Source: JACQFK01 sp041482015
GTDB taxonomy: Bacteria; Planctomycetota; MHYJ01; JACPRB01
Length of the DNA: 64,000 nucleotides
Reading direction: 5' to 3'
Assembly (NCBI GenBank): GCA_041482015.1
Contig: JBGPCZ010000004.1
Location: 1 to 64,000 of the forward strand
Numbering within the stretch: position 1 is the stretch's first letter; each line of letters begins with the position of its first letter. A program made the position numbers and the translations under genes. Shown here one piece after another: positions 8,155 to 15,912 of the stretch. The notes under the pieces are model-generated. The model was not told the origin of the DNA. It saw only the letters and a list, made by a program, of their open reading frames with translations, and searched no databases.

Positions 8155-9449
8155 GCCGTCTCCTCCAGCGGGGGGAACGCCTGGACCAGGCCGCCCGCAC
8201 CCGCGACGCGCTCGACGTCCTCGATCATGAACGGCGCGTCCTTCGTGAAATTCTCGATCCCGTCCGCGGTGACCGCAACCGTGTCCTCGACGCGGACGTA
8301 GATCTTCTCCTCCGGGACCCAGAGCTGCGGATCGACCGCGAAGACCATGCCCGGCTCGAGGAGGCGGTTCCGGTAGTCGCCCACGTCGTGGACGGCCATG
8401 CCCACGGGATGGGACAGGTGGCCGGCGTAGGCGAGCGTCGCGCGCGCGGCCTTCTCAAAGGAGGGCTTCGACCAGGAGGTCGACTCGATCACGCGCTTCA
8501 TCTCCGCGGCAGCCTCCTCGAGGATCCCGCCCGCGTACCGGCCGGGGCGGATGAGGCGGAGGAGCGTCGCGTGATAGAGCGCCATGAATCCATAAAGCTC
8601 GCGCTGCCACGGCGCGAAGCGCCCGCCCGCGACCCACATGCGCCCGATGTCGCTCGTGTAGTAGCCGACGTCGGGGGCGCAATCAAAGAGGACGAAGTCG
8701 CCCGCCTTGAGCACGTCGTCGTTCCGCCACCAGTGGGCGTCCCACACGTTCGCCCCGGACGGGATGATGGGCGCGTAGCCTTCGCCTCTCGCGCCGTTGA
8801 CCCGGTAGAGGTAGGCCATCGCGGCGCCGAGCTCGTACGCGCGGACGCCCGGCCGGCCCGACTTCATCGCCTCGAGGGCCGAGAGCGCGGAGAGGCGGCC
8901 GGCCTTGCGGAGGAGCGCGAGCTCGCACGGGCTCTTGATGAGGCGCAGGCCGTCGAGGAGCGGGTTGAGGTCGCGGATCGCGGCCGCGGGCGCCTCGCGG
9001 CGGAGGTGGTCGATGAACCGCGCCTCGCGCGACGGGGCTCCGTCCCACCGGTCGGCGGCGATCGCCGCTCGGGAGCGGGTCGCGATGTCCCGCGACATGT
9101 GGATCCCCTCGGCCGGCGCGTGGGGCGCGTAGAGCGTCGCCTGGACGCGGATCGCCGCCGCGGCCTCGGAAAGCGGGCGGATCGACTCGACGCCGCGGGC
9201 CTCCGCCTCGCCGTCGAGGAAGAGCGTCGTCGTCCGCGAGCGCCCGTCGAGAAGGAGGAGCGCCTGCGGCTCCTCGACCCCGCACAGGTAGTAGAAGTCG
9301 TTCGCCTGCCGGAAGGCCTCGAAGCCGCGCACGGGCCCGGCGCCCTGGAGCACGGCCGAGGCGCCGCCCAGGAGGCCGAGGAGCCTCGCCCGCCGCGCCG
9401 CGAACTCCTCCGGGGCGAAGTCACAGTGAGAGCTTCTTTGCTTTTGCAT
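8151..9449 (-). CDS. M24 family Xaa-Pro aminopeptidase/prolidase-like metallopeptidase
   Basis: A 432-residue cytosolic creatinase-fold peptidase that would release residues next to proline or hydroxyproline. The C-terminal pita-bread domain shows metal ligands in order: FDCAPDVG and TSDIGR near 255-265, HPVGMAVHDVG near 345, VDPQLW near 370 and RVEDTV near 385. Many relatives have E in an IEP motif where this has VDP; Asp can still bind metal, and I believe a subfamily shares this form. I chose ATG 9449 (MQKQRSS) because upstream sequence enters the operator region. It heads the minus-strand hydroxyproline operon and is divergent from the GntR gene. Confidence 0.85.
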   Translation of the reverse strand: MQKQRSSHCDFAPEEFAARRARLLGLLGGASAVLQGAGPVRGFEAFRQANDFYYLCGVEEPQALLLLDGRSRTTTLFLDGEAEARGVESIRPLSEAAAAIRVQATLYAPHAPAEGIHMSRDIATRSRAAIAADRWDGAPSREARFIDHLRREAPAAAIRDLNPLLDGLRLIKSPCELALLRKAGRLSALSALEAMKSGRPGVRAYELGAAMAYLYRVNGARGEGYAPIIPSGANVWDAHWWRNDDVLKAGDFVLFDCAPDVGYYTSDIGRMWVAGGRFAPWQRELYGFMALYHATLLRLIRPGRYAGGILEEAAAEMKRVIESTSWSKPSFEKAARATLAYAGHLSHPVGMAVHDVGDYRNRLLEPGMVFAVDPQLWVPEEKIYVRVEDTVAVTADGIENFTKDAPFMIEDVERVAGAGGLVQAFPPLEETA

Positions 9450-9481
9450 ACAAAAACACAATACGTTGGCATTGCGTACAA
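9444..9481. promoter_or_regulatory. Putative GntR operators, two TTGyrTACAA boxes
   Basis: Two near-identical boxes, TTGCATACAA at 9444-9453 and TTGCGTACAA at 9472-9481, lie 28 bases apart in the short region between the divergent peptidase and GntR genes. Both resemble the TTGTATACAA type of site bound by many FadR/VanR-group GntR proteins. The first covers the peptidase start codon, as expected for repression. The assignment to the adjacent regulator is inference. Confidence 0.6.
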
Positions 9482-9500
9482 AGTCAAGTAGAATCGGGCC

Positions 9501-10385
9501 GTGACGCTCGCCGCCTACATCCGGGAGGACCTGAAGTCCCGCATCCTGGGCGGGACGCTGACCGGGAAGGTCACGCTCCGCGACCTCTCCGAGCGCTACC
9601 GCGTGAGCCTGACCCCCGTGCGCGAGGCGGTCGAGGCGCTCGTGCGGGAGAAGATCATCCACAAGGAGGAGAGCGGCCGCCTCGCCATCCCGCAGACGCT
9701 TCCCCGGGCCGGCCGGGCCGCCGCGGCGCCGCGGCCGCGGGACTGGCACCCGGTGATCGCGCGGGACCTCATGCGCCGGAGCCTCCGGGGCGACGCGGAA
9801 TTCCTCCGCGAGGAGGCGACGGCCGACCGGTACGGCGTCGGCCGGACGGTGCTCCGCAACGTCTACTCGCGCCTCGTCGGGGCGGGGATGCTGGAGCACG
9901 TCCCGCGACGCGGCTGGCGGGTCCGCCCGTTCCGCGAGGAGGACATGCGCGCCTACCTCGAGGTCCGTGAGCTGCTCGAGGTGAAGGCGCTCGACCTGGC
10001 GCGCCCGCGGCTGAACGCCGAGATCCTGGAGACGATCCTGGAGAAGAACCGGCCGTCCGAGGTCGACACCGAGCTCCACCCGTATCTCATCGAGAAGAGC
10101 GGCAACCGGTTCATCCAGGACTTCTTCCGCCGCCACGGCGCGTACTACACGACCCTCTTCTATTATGCCGCGCTCGGCGCCTCGGTCGTGAGCGACATGG
10201 CGCGGCAGCACCGCGAGATCCTGGAGGACCTGCTGGAGCGCCGCTGGAACCGCGCCCGGGACGCGCTCGCGACGCACATCCGCGACCAGGCGCCGGTGAT
10301 GAAGAAGATGATGGCGCGCCTGGCAAAGCTCCCCCTCGGCGAGTGGCCCGAGATCGCCCCGGCGGGCCCCGACTCGGCGCCGTGA
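9501..10385 (+). CDS. GntR family regulator with two winged-helix domains
   Basis: A 294-residue transcription factor. Residues 1-65 form a GntR winged helix (LRDLSERYRVSLTPVREA) and residues about 85-150 look like a second one (REEATADRYGVGRTVLRNVY followed by GWRVRPF). A helical FCD-type effector domain follows. Most GntR proteins have a single DNA-binding domain, so the duplication is unusual. The start is GTG at 9501. It is divergent from the hydroxyproline operon across two GntR-like boxes, and its TGA overlaps the GTG of the FAD dehydrogenase gene (GTGA at 10382-10385). It probably represses the block and responds to hydroxyproline or a derivative. Confidence 0.85.
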   Translation: MTLAAYIREDLKSRILGGTLTGKVTLRDLSERYRVSLTPVREAVEALVREKIIHKEESGRLAIPQTLPRAGRAAAAPRPRDWHPVIARDLMRRSLRGDAEFLREEATADRYGVGRTVLRNVYSRLVGAGMLEHVPRRGWRVRPFREEDMRAYLEVRELLEVKALDLARPRLNAEILETILEKNRPSEVDTELHPYLIEKSGNRFIQDFFRRHGAYYTTLFYYAALGASVVSDMARQHREILEDLLERRWNRARDALATHIRDQAPVMKKMMARLAKLPLGEWPEIAPAGPDSAP

Positions 10386-11623
10386 ACGTGCGGGCGGACG
10401 TCCTCGTCATCGGCGCGGGCGTGGTCGGCGTTTCGGCCGCGCACTTCCTCTCCGCGCGCGGGCGGAAGGTCACGGTCGTCGACCAGGGCGCCGTCGGCTC
10501 CTGCTGCTCGCACGGGAACGCCGGCCTCATCGTCCCCAGCCACTCGATCCCCATGGCCGCGCCCGGCATGATCGCGAAGGGGATGAAATGGATGTTCTCG
10601 CCCGACAGCCCCTTCTACATCAAGTTCCGATGGAGCCTCGAGCTCTTCTCGTGGCTCCTCAAGTTCCGCGGCGCCTGCCGCGAGGAGACGATGCGCCGCG
10701 CCATCCCCGTCCTGCGCGAACTCCACCGCGCGAGCGCCGCCCTGTACCGGGAGCTGGCCGGTCCCGCGTGCTCCTATGGACGCCGCGGCCTCCTCCTCGT
10801 CTACCGGAGCGAGGAAGGTCTCGATGAGGGCCGCCACGAGGCGCGACTGCTCCGCGAGCACGGCCTCGCCTCCGAGGAGCTCGACGTCGCCGCCGCCCGC
10901 ACCCGCGTGCCGCGGCTGAAAGAGGGCGTCCGGGGGGCGATCCACTTCCCCGAGGACGCCCACCTCGACCCCGCGCTCTTCGTCCGGGATCTCGCCGCCA
11001 AGGCCGCGGCGCAGGGCGTCGAGTTCCTGCCCGGCACCGGGGTCATCGATTTCGAAACGTCGGGCCGCCGCGTCACCGCCGTGCGCACCTCAAAAGGGAT
11101 GATCGCGGCCGACGAGATCGTCCTGGCGACGGGCTCCTGGTCGCCGGGCGTCGCGCGCTCCCTCGGCCTCCGCATCCCCATCCAGCCCGCGAAGGGATAC
11201 AGCATCACGATGAAGTCCCCCACCGATCCGCCCGCGCTCCCGATGCTTCTCATGGAGGCGAAGGTCGGCGTGACCCCGATGGGCCCGAACCTCCGCCTAG
11301 CCGGGACGCTCGAGCTGGCCGGCCTCGACCTTTCGATCAACGAGCGACGCGTCGAGGCGATCCGCCGCGGCACGCGCGAATATCTGGAGGGGATCGAAGG
11401 CCTTCCCGAGCTCGAGGTGTGGACGGGCCTACGCCCCTGCACGCCCGACGGGCTCCCGATCCTCGGCCGCCCCGCGGCCTATGACAATCTCGTCCTCGCC
11501 ACCGGCCACGCGATGGTCGGCCTCTCGCTCGGTCCCATCACCGGAAAGCTCGTCGCCGAGATCGTCTCCCGCGAGACGCCTTCGATCGATCTCGCCCTCC
11601 TCGCCCCCGATCGATTCTCCTGA
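10382..11623 (+). CDS. FAD-dependent D-amino-acid dehydrogenase, probable D-hydroxyproline oxidising enzyme
   Basis: A 413-residue DadA-like oxidoreductase of the DAO fold. The FAD-binding motif VIGAGVVGVSAAHF is near residue 8 and HGNAGLIVPSHS follows near 42, as in DadA. The C-terminus has the family's GLRPCTPDGLPILG. The start is GTG at 10382, overlapping the GntR stop codon. In this context it would oxidise cis-4-hydroxy-D-proline to 1-pyrroline-4-hydroxy-2-carboxylate, linking the epimerase to the DapA-like deaminase. General D-amino-acid or sarcosine oxidation is the alternative. A 2-oxoglutarate semialdehyde dehydrogenase, needed to finish the pathway, is not in the window. Confidence 0.8.
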   Translation: MNVRADVLVIGAGVVGVSAAHFLSARGRKVTVVDQGAVGSCCSHGNAGLIVPSHSIPMAAPGMIAKGMKWMFSPDSPFYIKFRWSLELFSWLLKFRGACREETMRRAIPVLRELHRASAALYRELAGPACSYGRRGLLLVYRSEEGLDEGRHEARLLREHGLASEELDVAAARTRVPRLKEGVRGAIHFPEDAHLDPALFVRDLAAKAAAQGVEFLPGTGVIDFETSGRRVTAVRTSKGMIAADEIVLATGSWSPGVARSLGLRIPIQPAKGYSITMKSPTDPPALPMLLMEAKVGVTPMGPNLRLAGTLELAGLDLSINERRVEAIRRGTREYLEGIEGLPELEVWTGLRPCTPDGLPILGRPAAYDNLVLATGHAMVGLSLGPITGKLVAEIVSRETPSIDLALLAPDRFS

Positions 11624-11681
11624 GCGGACCGCAACGAAACGAAGTGAACCGGGTATATATCGAACTGGCTGGAGAAGGACC

Positions 11682-14600
11682 ATGAGAACGCTCCTGGCGA
11701 TCGCCCTCCTCCTCGCGCCCGCCACGGCGCAGCAGAAGGAGATCAAGGTCCTCTTCCTGGGCGACCGCGGCCACCACAAGCCGGCCGACCGCGCGAAGCA
11801 GATCACGCCCGTCCTGGCCGGACGCGGGATCGCGATCACCTACACCGAGGACGCGAACGACCTGGACGCGCAGAAGCTCGCCGGCTTCGACGCGCTCCTC
11901 CTCTACGCCAACATCGACGCGATCAAGCCCGAGCAGGAGAAGGCCCTTCTCGAGTTCGTCGAGGGCGGGAAAGGCTTCGTTCCCGTCCACTGCGCCTCTT
12001 TCTGCTTCCGCAACTCCGAGAAAGTCGTCGCCCTCATGGGGGCCCAATTCAAGAGTCACGGCACGGGCACGTTCCGCGCCAGGATCGTCCGCCCCGATCA
12101 TCCCGCCATGCAGGGCGTCCCGGAGTTCGAGAGCTGGGACGAGACCTACGTCCACGCGAAACACAACGAGGAGAACCGCACCGTGCTCGCGATGCGCGAC
12201 GAGGAGCCGTGGACCTGGGTCCGCACCCACGGGAAAGGACGCGTCTTCTATACCGCGTGGGGCCACGACGAGCGCACGTGGGGGAACGAGGGGTTCCAGA
12301 AGCAGCTCGAGCAGGGCCTCCGGTGGGCCGTCGGGCAAGCTCAAGAACCCGAGCGACGCAAAGACCTCAAGCCTTTTGAATACAAGGACGCCAACGTCCC
12401 CTTCTACAGCCCTCCGGGAAACAAGGACCTGAAGGACTGGAACCGGATGCAGCTCCCCGTCGAGCCGGCCGAGTCGGCCAAGCACCTCGTCGTCCCCCCG
12501 GGCTTCGAGGTCAAGCTCTTCGCGAGCGAGCCCGAGATCACCAAGCCGATCGCGATGGCGTGGGACGCGCGCGGCCGGCTCTGGATCGCCGAGACCGTCG
12601 ACTACCCCAACGACATGCAGCCCGAGGGACAGGGCCGCGACCGGATCAAGATCTGCGAGGATACCGACGGCGACGGCATCGCCGACAAGTTCACGGTCTT
12701 CGCGGACAAGCTGAGCATCCCGACCAGCCTCGCGTTCGCCAACGGAGGCGTGATCGTCCAGCAGGCGCCGCACACGCTCTTCCTCAGGGATTCAAAGGGC
12801 GGCGACCACGCCGACGAGCGGCACGTCCTCTTCAGCGGCTGGGGGACGGGCGACACCCACGCGGGCCCGAGCAATCTCCATTGGGGCTTCGACAGCTGGA
12901 TCTATGGGATGGTGGGCTACAGCGGCTTCAAGGGCACGGTCGGCGGAAAGACGCACCAGTTCCAGATGGGCTTCTACCGGTTCAAGGCTGACGGCTCCGG
13001 GCTGGAGTTCCTCCGCTCGACCAACAACAACACGTGGGGCTGCGGCCTGAGCGAGGAGGGCCTCGTCTTCGGCTCGACCGCGAACGGCAACCCGAGCGAG
13101 TACATGCCGATCCCCAACCGCTACTACGAGTCGGTCCAGGGCTGGACCGCGGGCCGCCTGGGCGGCATCTCCGGCAACCCGGAGTTCCACCCGGTCACCG
13201 ACCGTGTCCGCCAGGTGGACTTCCACGGCCGCTTCACCGCCGCCGCCGGCCACGAGCTCTACACGGCGCGGCTCTTTCCGAAAGAGTACTGGAACCGCAC
13301 GGCGTTCGTATGCGAGCCGACTGGCCACCTCGCGGCGACGTTCGTCCTCGAACCCAAAGGGGCGAATTTCTCCTCGACCGTCGGCTGGAACCTCCTGGCC
13401 AGCGACGACGAGTGGACCGCCCCGATCGCCGCCGCGGTCGGCCCCGACGGCGCCGTCTGGGTGATCGACTGGTACAACTACATCGTCCAGCACAACCCGG
13501 TCCCGCGGGGCTTCAAGAACGGGAGGGGCAACGCCTACGACATCGACCTCCGCGACAAGACCCACGGCCGCATCTACCGCGTCTATCCAAAGGGGGCGAA
13601 ATTCCCCGCGCCGAGGCGCCTGGACACGGCATCGCCCGGGGAACTGGTCGCGACGCTCAAGGACGACAACCTTTTCTGGCGCATGCACGCGCAGCGGCTG
13701 CTCGTCGAACGCGGTCAGAAGGACGTCGTTCCCGCGCTCGAGGCCCTCGCGCGCGACCGGGCCGTCGACGCGATCGGCCTCAATCCGGCCGCGATCCACG
13801 CGATCTGGACCCTGCGGGGACTGGGCGCCGCCGTGCCGGTCGAGGCGCTCGATCACAAATCCGCGGGGGTCCGCCGCGCCGCGGCTCCGGCCGGCCCCGT
13901 GAAACTCCTCAGCGATCCCGACGCGCAGGTCCGGATGGCCGCGCTCCTCGCGCTCGCCGACGCCCCCGCCTCGATCGAGGCCGGCCAGGCGGTCTTCGCG
14001 ATGATCCAGAAGCCGGAGAACGCGGGCGACACGTGGATCCCCGACGCCGCGACCGCGGCCGCCGCGCGCCACGATGCGGGGTTCCTGAAGGCGGTGCTCG
14101 CGAGCCTGAAGCCCTCCTTCGCTGAAGCTCCGGCGGGCAAGCCCGAGGGCGACGTCGCCGCCCGACGCGATCCAGTCAACCTGCTCCCCAAGAATCCAAA
14201 TGGATGGAGGAAGGTGACCTACTCGGGGACCGCCGAGCACACGGTCGACGACACCGGGAGGAAGAACAAGCGGAGCCTGAAGATCGCCTCGACCGACGGA
14301 TCGGACGCGAGCTGGTCGGTGACGGTCGACGTCCGCCCGCAGACGCGCTACCGCCTCTCGGGCTGGGTGAAGACAAAGGACCTCGCGGCCGGCAGCGGCA
14401 AGGGCGCGCTCTTCAACATCCACGAACTCCAGGCCGAAGGCCTCCCGCGCCCGGTGACGGGCACCTCGGACTGGAAGCGCCTCGAGATCGAGTTCTCGTC
14501 GGGCGCGCTCTCGCACGTCACGGTCAACTGCCTTTACGGCGGCTGGGGACGGTCCAAGGGCGAGGCCTGGTGGGACGAGGTCGAGCTCGTCGAGGTCTCG

Positions 14601-15824
14601 GGCCCGAGCCTCCCCGGCCGCGTGGGCGAGATCGTCACGATCGTCACGCGGAACTACGCGCGCCGCGGCCCGTCGGAGTCGGTCGTCGCGACGCTCTCCG
14701 CGCTCAAGGGCGCCGACGCGCGCCTCGCGGGCTTTGTCCTCGACGGGCTGGCCGACGGCTGGCCGAAGGGCGTGTCGCCCGACCTCACGGCAACCCAGAA
14801 GGAGGAGCTCTCCAGCGTCATGAAGGCGCTCCCGATCGAGCTCCGCGACCGCCTGCTCGCGCTCGCCGACCAGTGGGGCCGGCGCGATCTCTTCGCCGCC
14901 GACGCCGCCGCGACGATCGACGCGCTCGCCGCGCGGGTCGCCGACGGCTCGCTCCAGGTCGAGGAGCGGGTCGCCTCCGCACGACGGCTCGTCCGCATCG
15001 CCGACCTCCCCGCGACGGCGGAGAAGATCGTCGCGCCCGTCACGCCGCTGGCGCCGCCCGTGCTCGTAAACGGCCTCCTCGACGCGCTCTCCGAGAGCCG
15101 GCTCGCGGAGACGGGCGTGATCGTGCTGTCGAAATGGACGGCCCTGACGCCGGCCACGCGCCGGGGCGGGATCGCGCTCCTCATGAGGCAGCCCGCGTGG
15201 ACGCGGGCGCTCCTCGACGCGGTCGAGAAGGACGCGATCGCGAAGACCGACCTCGCCGCCGAGCACTGGCAACAGCTCAAGCTGAACCCCGACCGGGAGA
15301 TCGCGGCGCGCGCGCAGAAGATCGAGGCGACCGGCCCGGGCGCCGTCTCGCCCGACCGCGAGAAGATCTACCAGAAAATGCTCCCGCTCGCCGACCGGAA
15401 GGGCGACCTCGCCAAGGGGAAGGCGGTCTTCGCCACGCTCTGCTCGAAGTGCCACCTGCTCGCGGCCGAAGGAGGCAAGGTGGGCCCCGAACTCACCGGC
15501 ATCGGCGCGCGCCCGCGGAAGGACATCCTTCTGGAGATCGTCGATCCCAACCGCAGCGTCGAGGCGAACTACCGGATGTGGCAGGTGAAGACCGTGGACG
15601 GGCAGGTCCTGGCCGGCCGGCTCGACACCGAGACCGCGACTTCAATCGAGCTCTACGACGTCGAGGGGAAAAGCCACGTCGTCCAGCGGAAGGACATCGA
15701 GCTCATGAAGGCCTCGGCCCTTTCGATCATGCCGGTGGGCCTGGTCGACCTGCTGCCGGAGGACGACATCGCGTCGCTGCTGGAGTTCCTGGCGTCGTCC
15801 CGCGAGGGAGGGAAGAAGAAGTAA
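11682..15824 (+). CDS. Giant secreted ThuA, propeller and c-heme fusion protein
   Basis: A 1380-residue exported protein with a clear order of parts: signal peptide (1-17), ThuA-like domain (about 20-215), PVC-type dehydrogenase beta-propeller (about 250-710, starting FEVKLFASEPEITKP), HEAT-like segment (about 720-830), jelly-roll-like stretch (about 840-960), helical linker and a C-terminal PVC-type heme domain with CSKCH at 1254. The ATG has GGAGAAGGA just upstream. Such proteins are planctomycete and verrucomicrobial hallmarks, thought to oxidise sugars outside the cytoplasm and pass electrons to the c-heme. It follows the amino-acid dehydrogenase after 58 bases but is probably transcribed separately. 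Substrate unknown. Confidence 0.8.
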   Translation: MRTLLAIALLLAPATAQQKEIKVLFLGDRGHHKPADRAKQITPVLAGRGIAITYTEDANDLDAQKLAGFDALLLYANIDAIKPEQEKALLEFVEGGKGFVPVHCASFCFRNSEKVVALMGAQFKSHGTGTFRARIVRPDHPAMQGVPEFESWDETYVHAKHNEENRTVLAMRDEEPWTWVRTHGKGRVFYTAWGHDERTWGNEGFQKQLEQGLRWAVGQAQEPERRKDLKPFEYKDANVPFYSPPGNKDLKDWNRMQLPVEPAESAKHLVVPPGFEVKLFASEPEITKPIAMAWDARGRLWIAETVDYPNDMQPEGQGRDRIKICEDTDGDGIADKFTVFADKLSIPTSLAFANGGVIVQQAPHTLFLRDSKGGDHADERHVLFSGWGTGDTHAGPSNLHWGFDSWIYGMVGYSGFKGTVGGKTHQFQMGFYRFKADGSGLEFLRSTNNNTWGCGLSEEGLVFGSTANGNPSEYMPIPNRYYESVQGWTAGRLGGISGNPEFHPVTDRVRQVDFHGRFTAAAGHELYTARLFPKEYWNRTAFVCEPTGHLAATFVLEPKGANFSSTVGWNLLASDDEWTAPIAAAVGPDGAVWVIDWYNYIVQHNPVPRGFKNGRGNAYDIDLRDKTHGRIYRVYPKGAKFPAPRRLDTASPGELVATLKDDNLFWRMHAQRLLVERGQKDVVPALEALARDRAVDAIGLNPAAIHAIWTLRGLGAAVPVEALDHKSAGVRRAAAPAGPVKLLSDPDAQVRMAALLALADAPASIEAGQAVFAMIQKPENAGDTWIPDAATAAAARHDAGFLKAVLASLKPSFAEAPAGKPEGDVAARRDPVNLLPKNPNGWRKVTYSGTAEHTVDDTGRKNKRSLKIASTDGSDASWSVTVDVRPQTRYRLSGWVKTKDLAAGSGKGALFNIHELQAEGLPRPVTGTSDWKRLEIEFSSGALSHVTVNCLYGGWGRSKGEAWWDEVELVEVSGPSLPGRVGEIVTIVTRNYARRGPSESVVATLSALKGADARLAGFVLDGLADGWPKGVSPDLTATQKEELSSVMKALPIELRDRLLALADQWGRRDLFAADAAATIDALAARVADGSLQVEERVASARRLVRIADLPATAEKIVAPVTPLAPPVLVNGLLDALSESRLAETGVIVLSKWTALTPATRRGGIALLMRQPAWTRALLDAVEKDAIAKTDLAAEHWQQLKLNPDREIAARAQKIEATGPGAVSPDREKIYQKMLPLADRKGDLAKGKAVFATLCSKCHLLAAEGGKVGPELTGIGARPRKDILLEIVDPNRSVEANYRMWQVKTVDGQVLAGRLDTETATSIELYDVEGKSHVVQRKDIELMKASALSIMPVGLVDLLPEDDIASLLEFLASSREGGKKK

Positions 15825-15829
15825 AGCTC

Positions 15830-15860
15830 ACCACAAAGTCACAAAGGACATCCAGAAGAC
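15830..15860. repeat. Short ACCACAAAGTCACAAAGG repeat-like element
   Basis: In the 88-base gap after the giant heme protein, ACCACAAAGTCACAAAGG resembles a second version of the widespread intergenic repeat at 6273-6313, with the same ACCACA start and tandem CACA spacing. It gives the familiar spurious peptide TTKSQRTSRR. I rate it less certain than the first copy. Confidence 0.4.
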
Positions 15861-15912
15861 CCCTTCGAGAGGAAAACACCGCTCCAAGCGCGTCCACTGA
15901 ATAGGGGGTCGT

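Noticed and set aside
8151..10277. Xaa-Pro peptidase extended upstream to about 708 residues
   Set aside because: The extension is antisense to the GntR gene and crosses the operator region; family length fits the start at 9449.
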